Positions 1 through 10,583 of a stretch of 64,000 nt of DNA are shown piece by piece (positions within the stretch are counted from its first letter, which is position 1; the number at the start of each line of letters is the position of its first letter). This stretch comes from Sporothrix humicola (lineage: Eukaryota > Ascomycota > Sordariomycetes > Ophiostomatales > Ophiostomataceae): the NCBI GenBank assembly GCA_021396245.1, contig WNYE01000085.1, positions 62,001 to 126,000 on the forward strand, in the 5' to 3' direction. Below the pieces are notes generated by a model. The model saw only the letters and a list, made by a program, of their open reading frames with translations. It made no database searches and was not told the origin of the DNA. The position numbers were made by a program, and so were the translations under genes.

Positions 1-535
1 CCTACACGTGACCTTACACGTGAATTTACGCGCTCCACCCGCATGCACCGTGCACGACAGACAGCCAATAGAAGTCCCCTAATATGCCCCACTCAGCCTC
101 CCTGTTCGACGCTACCTTCCCCGGCTAGCGACAAATTGAGGCAAACGCCAATCTCACCAAAGTTGCCTGGCGCCAGCAATGACCAGTGATCAAGGAACAG
201 CAAGAAAACCATCCACAGGCTAACAACATCGCCGCCCGTTCTGCCCCATCGTCCAGACACACATCTCCACCAAACGAACAAAGGTACAAAGCCGATCGGA
301 AACGTATCCCGTCTCCAGCATCATTCGACGTTTCTCCGCCCCGATTTCCTCCTCGACTTTTACCTCCTCAATCGACCCCGATTCCCTTTTTTCCTCTCTT
401 CTCCAGCCTCGTCCATCACCGGCACCAACGCGTTCGTCTGACTTTCGTCTCGCTTTGTCTGGCTCGCCCGACTCCACCGTCTCCGCCTCAAAAACCATGC
501 TGAGATAGTTCTCTCGCGAGAGAGAGGCAAACGAC
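1..535 (+). other. Upstream region and probable 5' leader of the kelch/BTB gene
   Basis: No gene is visible. From about 300 onward the plus strand is CT-rich, as is usual for promoters and 5' leaders of filamentous fungi. A three-codon upstream ORF lies close to the main start and is listed separately. Confidence 0.5.
497..508 (+). promoter_or_regulatory. Minimal upstream ORF (Met-Leu-Arg-stop) ahead of the kelch/BTB gene
   Basis: ATG CTG AGA TAG begins 39 nt before the main ATG at 536. Its context (AAAACC before the ATG) is favourable for initiation. If the transcript starts upstream of this point, ribosomes should meet it first and must reinitiate. The transcript start is unknown, so a role in translation is inferred. 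Confidence 0.4.
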
Positions 536-3358
536 ATGGCCCAGCCCTCGACGCCTGGATCCCATCTTCACAACTTTTCTTCCTCGTCCTCCTCTTCCTC
601 CGCCGCCGCTCCAGCCGCACCGACGCCCCCCGGTGCCTACACGTCCATCTTTGGCGGTCCACCCGTCGTGCAGCCGCCAATTTCTCTTCCGACGTCACAC
701 TCGAATCCGAATCCGACAGCAAACACAAACACAAACCAAAATACAAACACCAACCCATCCACGCCTCAAACTGGCTTCGGTGCACCTGGACTAGGAGCCG
801 GAATCGGGGCTGCAGGACCCTCGACACTCTCTGCTGCCAACCTCGCTCCGCCGCCCGGCCCCGGCACTGCAACACCGGTCTCCGTGGCTTCTTCCTCCAA
901 CAACACCTACATTATGCCGAACTCGCCCATGAAGAACCGCAATGGCGGCGCAGGGGCCGACGGGCACCGTCCCAAGGTGACCCGCACGCTCGGCCAGCGT
1001 CCTGCATGCCTCGTCAACGCGTCCGTCACCTACTGCGGCAACAACCAGATCTACGCTTTCGGCGGCTTTGACCAGTACACAGACGAGGTCTACAACCACG
1101 TTTTGCGTCTTGACCTCGTCAGCCAGCAGTGGAGCCTTGTCGACAACTACGGCGACATCCCCGGCGTCCGCATGGGCCACACTGCCACGTTGTACCAGGG
1201 CGACAAGCTGCTCGTGTTTGGCGGCGAGAACGAGCACCGCACATACCTGTCTGATCTTATCGTGTTTGATCTCAAAACAGCCCACTGGACACAGCCCGCC
1301 GTCACTGGGCCCATCCCCAAGGGCCGTGCCCGCCATGCCGCCGTCCTGCATGAAGACAAGCTGTTTATCATTGGCGGCATAACGGGCCACGACAACTACG
1401 TGCTCGACGACATTTGCTACCTCGATCTCAAGACGTTCTGCTGGTCGCGCGCCTGGCGCTTTGTCGGCCGCTTCGACCACTCGGCCTATATCTGGGGCGA
1501 CCGCGTGTGGGTCTTTGGCGGCCTGAGCGAGGACATGGATAAGGTCAGCGATCTGTGGTGGCTGGACCTCAAGGGCACACCCGCCTTCCAGTCGCCGCCG
1601 CTGATCGGCAGCAGCCCCTACGACCGCTCGGGCCTGGGCAGTTTGGGAGGGCTCAGTGGACTCGGCGGTACTCCACTCGGAATGGGCGGGGGCAGCAGTC
1701 GCAACGGCAGCGGCTCGCCGCGTCCCGGGTACGCGCTGGCCCAGTCGTCGGCCGTGGGCGCCTCAGGCTATGCAGCCAATTCCCGCACAGCCCAGGTGAA
1801 CACGCCGTCGTTCCAGCTTAAGTCGTATGCGCCCGTGGCACCTGGCTCCATCTCGGCGCTCAAGTTCTTCTCGGGGCCCAACACGCCCAACCAGGGCTCC
1901 GGCATCCATTTCCACGTCTACTCGGCCGGCATGTTGCTCGACTTTGTCTCGCCCGCCCCCACCATTACATCACGCGAGTGCTCACTGTCGACCTTGGATC
2001 TGGCAACGCTGCGCTGGCAGAAGCTGGCCGAGGGCCGCGAGATCTTCAAGTCGGGCTACCGCTGGCACTACTGCACAATGAACGAAGATGGCACCAAGGC
2101 CTGGCTGCTGGGCTGCCCGAACGATCTCAGCAACAACGAGCTCGGCGCCAACGGCTTCGAAGAGTATTTGAGCGACATCATGGAGGTTGACCTGCGCCGC
2201 TACGGGTTCCTCGGCCACAGTGCACAGTCTGATGCACACGACATGGGCATGGGCGGCGCCGTGGCGCCACGGACGTCGCGCATTCGGAACCTCAACGACC
2301 CGCCTTCTATGGGCCTCGGGTCCGACCTGGCGCAGCTCTTCGACCAGCCGCCCGAGACGGGCAGTGGCGCCGACTTTATCGTGACCGCACACTCTGGCAA
2401 CCCCGAAGACGACGAGATGGACCACGAAGCAGACGGCCCCTCGCGCGATGGCAGCAGCAGCGTCGGCGGCGGCGACCACTGGCTGTCCCCCGATGCACCG
2501 ACGAGCCCGCCCATCCACGTCCACAGACTTATCCTGCAGGCGCGCTGGCCGCACTTTGCACGGCTGTGGTCGTCGCAGATGGCCGAGTTCCACACGAAAA
2601 AGATGCACATCCCCGAGCCCTACAGCGTCGTCCGCGCCTTTTTGTTCTACCTCTACACCGACCGCATCGACCCCGCCCCACCGGCCGAAGAAGGGTCGGG
2701 CGTCGACATTGGAGGGCTGGGCGGCATCGGCGGGAGTGGGGTTGGCACCAAGCGCGGCCGCAGCCCAGGCGACGGTGGCAGTGGGAGTGCTGGCCGCCAC
2801 CAGCGCACCAATGGCGGCCATGCCCGTGATGTCGACGCTAATGCCACTAACAGCGGAATGAACGCCCCCGCCTCGGTCATGGCCGACCTGTCTGATGTTG
2901 CCGGCCTGCTCGTCATGTCCAACATCTACAACATTCCCCGCCTGCGTCTGCTGTGCGTCAACCGCCTGTCCAAGGAACTCGACGTCGACCACGCCTGCAT
3001 CATCTGGCACTGCGCCAGCCTCGCCAACGAGCCGTGGCTGCGCAAACGCGCCGCCGGCTTCTGCCTGACCCACTGGGGCCGTATCGTGCGTTCCTCCGGC
3101 TTTTTGCGTCTGCCACGCACTGCCATTGTCGAGCTGTCCCAGGAAATCGACACCGAGGGCCGTGTTATCGGCGGTGACGAGCTCGACCTGTTTGGATCGG
3201 CCCTCGAAGGTGCAGCCGGCGGTGTTGGCGGCGCCCGCTTCTCGGATAGCGGTAGTGTCCTGTCGCGGCGCAAGGAGAGCATTAGCAGCAGCCACCCGTC
3301 GCAAATGGCCGAGTCGGAGATGGAGGACGACGAAGACGAGGGTATGGATATGAATTAG
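536..3358 (+). CDS. Kelch-repeat and BTB-domain protein, Ral2-like
   Basis: A single-exon ORF of 940 aa. Residues 1-145 are Ser/Pro/Asn-rich and probably disordered. Residues about 155-335 carry kelch blades, with repeated double-Gly strands such as YAFGGFDQ, LLVFGGEN, LFIIGGIT and VWVFGGL. A further blade-like segment lies at about 455-535. A BTB-like half (PIHVHRLILQAR to YLYTDRID) spans about 658-708. A Gly-rich insert of about 70 residues follows, and then helical BTB/BACK-like sequence (MSNIYNIPRLRLLC onward) at about 778-855. Kelch followed by BTB at this scale resembles fission yeast Ral2, which acts upstream of Ras1 in mating and cell shape. The domains are visible, whereas the Ral2 assignment rests on architecture only. 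It may scaffold Ras or MAPK signalling or serve as a Cul3 adaptor. The tail is acidic. Confidence 0.85.
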   Translation: MAQPSTPGSHLHNFSSSSSSSSAAAPAAPTPPGAYTSIFGGPPVVQPPISLPTSHSNPNPTANTNTNQNTNTNPSTPQTGFGAPGLGAGIGAAGPSTLSAANLAPPPGPGTATPVSVASSSNNTYIMPNSPMKNRNGGAGADGHRPKVTRTLGQRPACLVNASVTYCGNNQIYAFGGFDQYTDEVYNHVLRLDLVSQQWSLVDNYGDIPGVRMGHTATLYQGDKLLVFGGENEHRTYLSDLIVFDLKTAHWTQPAVTGPIPKGRARHAAVLHEDKLFIIGGITGHDNYVLDDICYLDLKTFCWSRAWRFVGRFDHSAYIWGDRVWVFGGLSEDMDKVSDLWWLDLKGTPAFQSPPLIGSSPYDRSGLGSLGGLSGLGGTPLGMGGGSSRNGSGSPRPGYALAQSSAVGASGYAANSRTAQVNTPSFQLKSYAPVAPGSISALKFFSGPNTPNQGSGIHFHVYSAGMLLDFVSPAPTITSRECSLSTLDLATLRWQKLAEGREIFKSGYRWHYCTMNEDGTKAWLLGCPNDLSNNELGANGFEEYLSDIMEVDLRRYGFLGHSAQSDAHDMGMGGAVAPRTSRIRNLNDPPSMGLGSDLAQLFDQPPETGSGADFIVTAHSGNPEDDEMDHEADGPSRDGSSSVGGGDHWLSPDAPTSPPIHVHRLILQARWPHFARLWSSQMAEFHTKKMHIPEPYSVVRAFLFYLYTDRIDPAPPAEEGSGVDIGGLGGIGGSGVGTKRGRSPGDGGSGSAGRHQRTNGGHARDVDANATNSGMNAPASVMADLSDVAGLLVMSNIYNIPRLRLLCVNRLSKELDVDHACIIWHCASLANEPWLRKRAAGFCLTHWGRIVRSSGFLRLPRTAIVELSQEIDTEGRVIGGDELDLFGSALEGAAGGVGGARFSDSGSVLSRRKESISSSHPSQMAESEMEDDEDEGMDMN

Positions 3359-6300
3359 GCTGCCTGGTGGAGGAAGCGAATAAAAAAGAAGATGCTCTTT
3401 CAGACAGAAACAGAGGTGGATGAGGATTACAGCACACAAAACACACAAACGACGGCATGATATTTTCCCGAGGCGTTTTCTACGAGTCTTGTTTATTTGC
3501 ATTTTGTCTTTTCGCCTTGCCTCGATTTTTTTGGCTCTTTTCAACACATTCCCCCTTTACCCATGTTTCTTCTACCTCTTTACGCATGCTCACTGTGTTT
3601 TTATTAAAAAGATGATATACGGTATCCAGTCATGTATTCCCTATTTTCGTTTGTTTTCGTTGCTCGGTTTTTCTTTTCAAATTTTCATACTTGCTTTAGT
3701 TTTACTTTCATATAAAATGCTTCACGATGCTCACCAATCCACCGTGCAATAGCCTTTCTATTTGTCTCCCGTAGAATCGAAATGCTGCTGTGCCTTTATT
3801 AAAAGAAGGGTTCTATGTGCAGTCATGGCTTGCAGCAAGATAGACCCCTGGTAGGCATCTCCAAATAAAAATGAAATATCTGTAAATGAAGAACAACTCG
3901 AATTTGCTCCTTGCTCACTCATTTTTGTATTTCTTTGTACATTTTGTGAATAATTTTGTAAAATTCTACTAAAAATAACCAGCAAAAAATTGAGCAGAAA
4001 AAAAAAAGAATTTCTTTTTATGATAAAACCCGGACAATAAATCTTGCATATATTGAACAACACCCTCCAACTATATCTGTCCCTTTACTTAGGCATTCCC
4101 ACACATATTTACCTCTTTTTCTTGATTTCCACTCGTGTTCCACAGTTTAAGGCGTCCACTCACGACATATGATCCCCCTTTTCGCCTGTCAAACGATACA
4201 CTTGCATATGCGGTGTCTCGTTGTGCATGCACTTTTGTCCATGTGTCTATGGACGCCTAGAAAGGAGCATTGACGCCTGGAATCTGATTATGTCCTTTTC
4301 TTCTTTCTCTCTTCGTTTTCTGACTCTCGGTGCAGATGATGACAGGAGAAGCGAAGAAAGCCTAGAACTTCTCTAGAGTGCCCTTAAGGGCCCTAGGATG
4401 TTCCAAACCGCCATTAAGCATTCACTAAAACAAGTGCCCGTGTTTAGCCCCACATTCCACGGCAGCTGAGCGAACCATTTTCTCCAAGTCTCTGCCAAAC
4501 TGCTTTGCTGTCTAGGCGGACGAATAAATCTACTGTCCGTTGAAACGGCCTTTTCCATGTATTTTATTTAGCTTCTTTTCTACAGAGTACTATATTTGCG
4601 CCCCCGATTTTCTCTGTCATTTGAATACCGCGCTCTTATGTGTCTCTCCCGTTTTTGCGGCTGGCAAATGGGCAAAGGGTGGAGGAGTGAGAACAATGCT
4701 CCGCTCATGCAAGGCTGAGGAAAGCTTATGCAGGAGGGTGGAAACTTTAATTGGTGGCGATCTTCGAGCCGCAAAATATAATAGATTCGCAATATAAACA
4801 AAAGTAAACTGGCTTTATATTCAACGACGCCTTTTTAGGCCAGGAATAGGCAGGCGGCTGCTATTGGGAGCGCTGATGGGAGGGCACGGTGGTAGTTTGT
4901 ACAATGGCGAAGATAGCAATGCCAAAACAGGAAATCTCAAAGAAGATGGCAGGCCATAACAGGAAAGTGGTCAGAGAGGACGGAGAGGGCAGGAAGTGGA
5001 CAGAACAATGGATGCTGTTTACAAACATCCCCAATCTGCGTCGTAAGCTGTAAAAGTAGAAATGGAGGAAAGAGTCACAAAAAGAATGACTGGCTGCTCC
5101 TTCCTAGCATTCACGCCTGTCCAGGTTATGGTCAGTCCTCGATGTGAATGCCAGGAAGGTGCAGTGAATGCCAACATCATCACATCGCATCGCTCCTCCC
5201 TTGAGAAGCTCCTTCCTTGTGATTTGTTTAAAATTGTAAACAACTTTTCCTATATCTATCTACCCCTGACTCCCTTTCTTTTCCTTCTTCTCTTCTCTCT
5301 ACTCTCTACTCTCTTTCGCCTTTATCGCCATTTTCACACCAAACAACAAACCAAAAGCCACGACACATCACCGCCATAACATCTCCCACCTCTTTCGCAA
5401 ATGCTATATCGCCAAACAGCTTGGTCCTACGGATGACCATTTGTACGCCGATGCCACGTTACAAGTGTTGATAGGTCATGTGCTCGTCACACACGGGGAA
5501 GAAGGCAGCCTTTTCCTCTTATCACTTCTCATGATCTTTGCTCTTTTCCCACCATGAGTGCGTTCTCTATGCGGTGCCTACGATCTACCCGGCAGGCAAA
5601 CTCATGTGCTCAATCCCCCTCTCTGACCAAAGGCGGAACACGGAATACCTGGGTGCATGTCAAAAACCGGCATGGATAGGAACATTGTGTGCACACGCAT
5701 ATCGTTTCTGTCACCTGACAAGGTGCAGGTGGAGCCGTTGACCTTTTCGTCACCCTGTTGTCACTCTTTTGTCTTGGCGGGCCGATGGTCGAGGGCGTGC
5801 AGACGCCCCTCCAAAACCCGCCCCAAAAGCACCCCTGCCATTTTTCGCTTTTGTGGGCTAATTTTCTCGTGATGATTTGCGGATTGTCGCCATTCTATCG
5901 ACAGCCTCGTCAAAGGGCAATCCAGCGATCACCATCACCATGAATTCTCGACACACCACCCTGATTTTACTGACAAAATGCAGGTCGCTTTTTTCTTTCT
6001 TTTCAAGCCTCTCTTTCCGACCCCCCCAAAACTGCACAAACCCTCAAACGGCCCACTTCCAACACAGCGATTTCGCCTCTCAAAGATCAGACGAAAAATA
6101 GCCCAGCGACTATGGGCCGTTGTGAGGTCATTTTCCCAGCCACCGTCTTTTTGACCTCTTTTTGGCCTCAATCGCCCACATTTCTCGCCTTTTCTACTGT
6201 CCAAGGGTGCCTGTTCTGTCCTCTGTCGCCCGCTGTCCGCCCGCCGATTCGACGCCTACCTTGTTCACTGTCTGTGCTTGAGTGACACACGAACACGCCT

Positions 6301-7475
6301 GAAGCCCCATGAACACCCCCTGAGATGGCCTACAACAAGCACTGAAGAAGTGTCATGATTGGCAAAAGAGACAGAAGATGCATGCCCCTCTTTTCTGGGG
6401 GATAGCTGGAAGGTCTCCACTGCGCCAAAGCTGCCGCACAATAGCAATATCACGAGCTCAATAGAGCCTCGTTGCTGAGCATCGCAGCTTCGACATTTTC
6501 TCAAGAAACGGCCGAACTTGCAAGAAAAAGGATTCAAAATTTGCCAGAAAAGTACGAAAAAGAGCCGAGAAGCCACAGAACGGGGAAAAAAAATTATTAG
6601 CGACTGGTTTGGCGGACGGTGCGATGACATCGAGAATTCTCAGAGGCGCACTCTAACCAAGAGTACATCGCACGAGTCACTTTTTTTCCTTTCCACCCAC
6701 ACTTACACCTTCTGCTTCCCCTCCACGAACCCCCTCCAAGAAAAGTCCAAGCCCAAACCCTTCGCAGTTCGCACAAAACTCTTTTTTTATCTGTCCAGTG
6801 TTTTTTGCACCCTTCCCTCGTTCCCTTTTCTTCTTAAGCAAGTCTTCTCGCGACATCTTCCCTTCTTTCCTGCATCCTTCTTTTACACCTTTCTTTGCAG
6901 CATCTACAACTTTTATTCTGTCCGTGGTCTTCTTACTTGCAGTCTCACATCCCACGTTCTTTCTGTTGTTGTCGCTTCTTGCCACAACACATATATTCAA
7001 TCCTTTCTGATGCCAACAGCTCACTCACTTGTGTTTTCTCTTGCACAAGCAGCAGCAGCCACGGTCTTTGTCCCCTTTATTTCTTCTACATTCTTTTTCT
7101 CTTACACCACTTTCTCTGTATCATTGTCCTACGACACAACACATTCCGGCTCTCATTGCATCCCCACAGCATCTCGTTTGCGCATCTACAACTCTTCAAA
7201 TCCCCAATTCCTAGTCTCAGGTTCACGGTCTCTACTCTCGTGCAGAGGACAAGAATTGTGATACCCGAAACACTACAAGAACCTTTTAATTCTTTTTCTT
7301 TGCCCTTTTCTCTATAATCTTCCGCTTCTTCACAACTACGCTCTTTGATAGAGCAGCTACAGTTCCCTTCATTCACCCTTACACTCTTTTCCATACCCGT
7401 TCTCCTCCGTTACCCGCTGGCGGTTTTGTGCATCTTTTGATAAGATCACCAAAGTACACAAATCACCTTCACAAA
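3359..7475. other. Intergenic region with AT-rich first half and long CT-rich leader
   Basis: About 4.1 kb without a convincing gene. The part from 3400 to 5000 is comparatively AT-rich. From about 5260, and strongly from 6660 to 7430, the plus strand is pyrimidine-rich, which suggests a long promoter and 5' leader for the gene starting at 7476. Open frames here, such as one at 6518-7261, consist of Ser/Phe/Leu/Thr-rich CT translation. Acceptor-like CAG sites at about 6899 and 6943 could belong to a 5'UTR intron, but no matching donor was settled on. Confidence 0.5.
3379..3384 (+). terminator. AATAAA polyadenylation-like signal of the kelch/BTB gene
   Basis: AATAAA lies 21 nt after the TAG stop of the kelch/BTB gene. 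It is the only canonical hexamer directly behind that stop. The true cleavage site cannot be seen. Confidence 0.35.
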
Positions 7476-9983
7476 ATGATTCACCAGCACTACGACCCGA
7501 ACCAGATCCTCTGGTTCCTGCGCAACTACTGGAAGTTCACGCGCGACGGCATGATCGACGAGTGGCACAGGGTGTTCAATGACACCAACTTTGCCAAAAG
7601 CCAGTATTCCTGGCTCAAGAGTCGCTACGGCATGAAGGAGGAGTGGGGGTGAGTTTTTTTTTTCTTTCTCTTTTCTTCTTTCTTTCTTCTTTCCCTGTCT
7701 TTTTCTGCCTCCTGAAATTCTAACATTTTCTTCTTCTTTTTTCTTCGCAGTGCCTCACTCAATCACCCTCCCTTTCCTGGTGCCAAACCCGGCATGCCGG
7801 GCACGGAGGACTACGAGCCGCCGTCGGTGCCCACGCACCCGCCTCGCATGACCTTCCGGACCCGTGCTGAGTCGCCGACTCCCAAGCTTGTCACTGCGCC
7901 TGCCGCTACACCGGCCGCTCGTCCCATTGCCAGCGGTGCCGGCAGAGGCAATAACCGTCACGGTATGGCTGATGCCCACCAGACGCCTGGTATGAACCCT
8001 GCCTTTTCTGCCAACTACCAGAGCTACATAGGTTCGTCTGTGCAGACTCCTCTAGCTACACCTGCTCCTACCCCCGCTATGCCTACTGGTGGCCAGGGCG
8101 CCTACAATGCTGCTGGCAGAAGCAATGGGTATGCTACCACTAGTCACGGCACCTACGCCTTCGGCGGTCTTGGAAGTCCCTTCGCGGCCACTGCCAACAT
8201 GGCTCCCACTGGCATGAACCCCATCGTGTCTGCCTTTGCCCAAGGTACCAACCCTGCCATCCCCGCCAACACGGGCATGTTCCAGCAGAATGCCATGAGC
8301 CCCCCGGAGGCCTGGGCTCTTTTCCAATACCAGGTTCCCCAGCAGAAGCAGCAGCAGCAGAAGGGTTACAACCAGATGGGCGGCGATTTTGCCAACGCAA
8401 ATGCCGATACCAACACCAACACTGCTCATGGCTACATGGCCAATGACAATGTAGCTTCTGGCCTCGGCATCAACCACACTGGCATGCCTTACTACAGCAG
8501 CCCTCACACGATGGCTTCTCAGGACATGAACGGTTTCTTCACCCCCCACGCCCCTGCGTCCGCGCCCATGGCTGCTCCCATGGCCACCTCCATGTCTATG
8601 CCTGGCATGTCTTCCATGCATGCCATCACTGGCCATGCTGGGATCAAGTCTAGCGGCAGAAGACAGAGCGCTCCTTCCTACAGCAATGCTAAGATCATTG
8701 CGAGCGTCATGCGCAAGCACAGCCCTCCTACCAGAACCTATGAGTCTGGCACTTTTGTTCCCCAGGAGGACATGGGCGCCGACAACACTGGCGGCAAGAG
8801 AAAGAGCTCTGCAGTCGACATTGAGCTCAACCCCCCCAAGCGGGCCAAGCTTGCTTCGGCCCCTGAAGAGGATGGCTGCGACGTTCAAGTTGTTGCTGTG
8901 ACACAGCCCGCCGACTCCTCGCCTCCTGCTGAGACGGCCCGTCCGAAGACGACGAAGACTCGCCGCAAGAAGAAGACAACGTCGTCTGCCTCGTCTACTA
9001 GCCCGTCTCTGCCCACTGACGAGAAGTCGATTGATGAGTTCATTCTCACTCTGTCGCCTCAGAGTGTTTCTTCCGGCTCGTTTGACGACATGTCCGAGTC
9101 TTTCAGCGTGGCATCCACCCCTGCTGCGACAGCCTATGCTACTCCCACTGTGGCTCCCGCGGCTATTCCCACTGGGACCTGGTATGATGGTAAGCATGAC
9201 AAGTGCCGCCTCGATGTTCGCCATCGCCATGACGGCAAGGGAATTTACATTGAGGTGCAAGAGGACGACGAGATTGCTGTAGCCACTTCCAGCGCCATTG
9301 CCAGTGCTACACGCTCCCCAGCACAGCCGGCCACTGCTACTTTCGCAGTTGTGCCCCAAGCCGAGGCCAGCCCCGAGCCTTCTGATGCCGTCAACAACGC
9401 CGAGCCAGCCTCCAGTGCCGCTTTCGATCCGGTCTCGACAGAGGCCGGTGCCGATAGTGAGACAGTTGACATTCTTTCTCTTCCAGTCCCATCACAGGTT
9501 GAGCAGCCGTCGGCTCAGTCTCCAGCCCAGGCTCCGACTCAAGTCGAGGTCGAGATCCAGGCAGCAGTCCCAGAGCAGCCTGTCCCCACCGAGGCACCGG
9601 CGACCACTGCCCACGCAGAGCAGTCTGTCGAAGATTTGGTGCGCACGCAGCTTGCTGCAAGCTTGACAGACGATGGCAATGCCTCTGCCTCTTTGCCTAG
9701 CCAGATTCCCGGGTTTCCTGCCACGCAGTTCACGCCCTTGTCCGGCTTTCCCCAAGGCATGATGAATCTCAACATCAATGCCTGTGTCTCTGGCCCCTCG
9801 TTCCCGGGCCATGTCTTTACCACTGTTCCTGACCCGTTTGCGTCCTTTGCCATTGACGACAACATGAATGCCACGCAGGCCTATTTCTCAGGCAGCAACT
9901 TTGAGGGCATCTCGTTCAACAACGACCCTGACGCAGAGCTCAACAATGACCTGTTTGACATGCTCGACGAGTCACAGTTCTGA
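7476..9983 (+). CDS. Unrecognised Ala/Pro/Met-rich protein with helical N-terminal module; possible transcription regulator
   Basis: Two exons, 7476-7648 and 7751-9983, give 801 aa. The intron has a GTGAGT donor, a poly-T/CT tract and a CGCAG acceptor, and the join GG|T restores the reading frame. Residues 1-57 form a compact, aromatic-rich, probably three-helix module (NQILWFLRNYW, MIDEWHRVF, YSWLKSRYG) that resembles a Myb/SANT or homeodomain-like fold by pattern only. Residues about 60-390 are low complexity, with a QQKQQQQ run. Basic clusters occur near 406-425 (GKRKSS...PKRAK) and 453-465 (KTRRKKK), fitting nuclear import. The C-terminus (NNDLFDMLDESQF) alternates acidic and bulky hydrophobic residues like an activation segment. 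I do not recognise the family. A nuclear role is inferred, not shown. Confidence 0.8.
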
Positions 9984-10494
9984 GTCGGTCACTGTCGTTA
10001 CACCGCTTGCCTTTTCTTTCTTTCTCTTTTTTTCCCCTTCCATTTCCGTTGTTTGTTTTTCTCTTTCCATCTTTCTTTTCCTTTATCTTCTCTTTCAGAG
10101 CTATCTTGCTCAGCACCATTGTTTGTGTCCAATAGAGTTCGTTGCACTTTCACCACATTTGAGTTTCGCATTCGCAATTGATTAGTTAGTGTTTATGGTT
10201 TGCATTTTCTTCTTTCTCTCAGTGTCCCTTCCCTGCGCCATTTGTCCAATTTCGTTTCACTTTCTCTGTACCATTCTTTTCTTCTTTCTTCACATATGCC
10301 TTTTGATTGTATTCTTTCTTCAGACTGTGTCTAGTTGTGTTACTACGTTTCTTATTTCAAATGCTCCTCAATTTATTTTTATAATAGACAAGAAAAAGAA
10401 TTCAACAAGTGAAAACGTGACCGAACATGAAAGAAAACAGTGCGAGAGAAAGATAGGAAACGGGAAAAAAAAAAAAAAGAATCAACAAAAAAAT
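9984..10494. other. 3' region of the 7.5-kb gene and spacer to the tRNA
   Basis: CT-rich then A-rich sequence, with a poly-A run at about 10465-10478, and no gene. It probably holds the 3'UTR and polyadenylation region of the gene ending at 9983, followed by the downstream flank of the minus-strand tRNA. Minus-strand T runs just below 10495 (opposite the A runs at 10485-10493) can serve as a Pol III terminator. Confidence 0.45.
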
Positions 10495-10583
10495 CTCTTT
10501 CGCCGGGAATTGAACCCGGGTCCCGGGCGAGTTGTGTCATGTGACCTGACAAGCCCGTATACTGACCACTATACTACGAAAGA
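10495..10583 (-). tRNA. tRNA-Asp(GTC) with a 17-nt intron
   Basis: Read on the minus strand, TCTTTCG pairs perfectly with CGAAAGA as the acceptor stem. A 3-bp D stem encloses a loop containing AGTGGTCAG. The anticodon stem is CGGGC/GCCCG, and the T arm is CCGGG-TTCAATT-CCCGG. The loop reads TTGTCA, which puts anticodon GTC at 10550-10548. A 17-nt intron (10546-10530) lies in the canonical place, one base 3' of the anticodon. The mature RNA would be 72 nt with discriminator G. The D-loop and T-loop closely match yeast tRNA-Asp. Splicing would need the tRNA endonuclease. Confidence 0.93.

Noticed and set aside
1982..3547. 521-codon minus-strand open frame opposite the kelch/BTB gene
   Set aside because: It is the antisense shadow of a GC-rich coding exon. 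It has no domains and its composition mirrors the sense codons.
6518..7261. 247-codon plus-strand open frame upstream of the 7.5-kb gene
   Set aside because: It translates a CT-rich tract into Ser/Phe/Leu/Thr-rich sequence and starts in an A-rich stretch. It is best read as promoter or leader.
8052..9359. 435-codon minus-strand open frame opposite the 7.5-kb gene
   Set aside because: Antisense shadow rich in Gly/Arg/Ser. The plus-strand frame continues in frame from a well-spliced exon 1.
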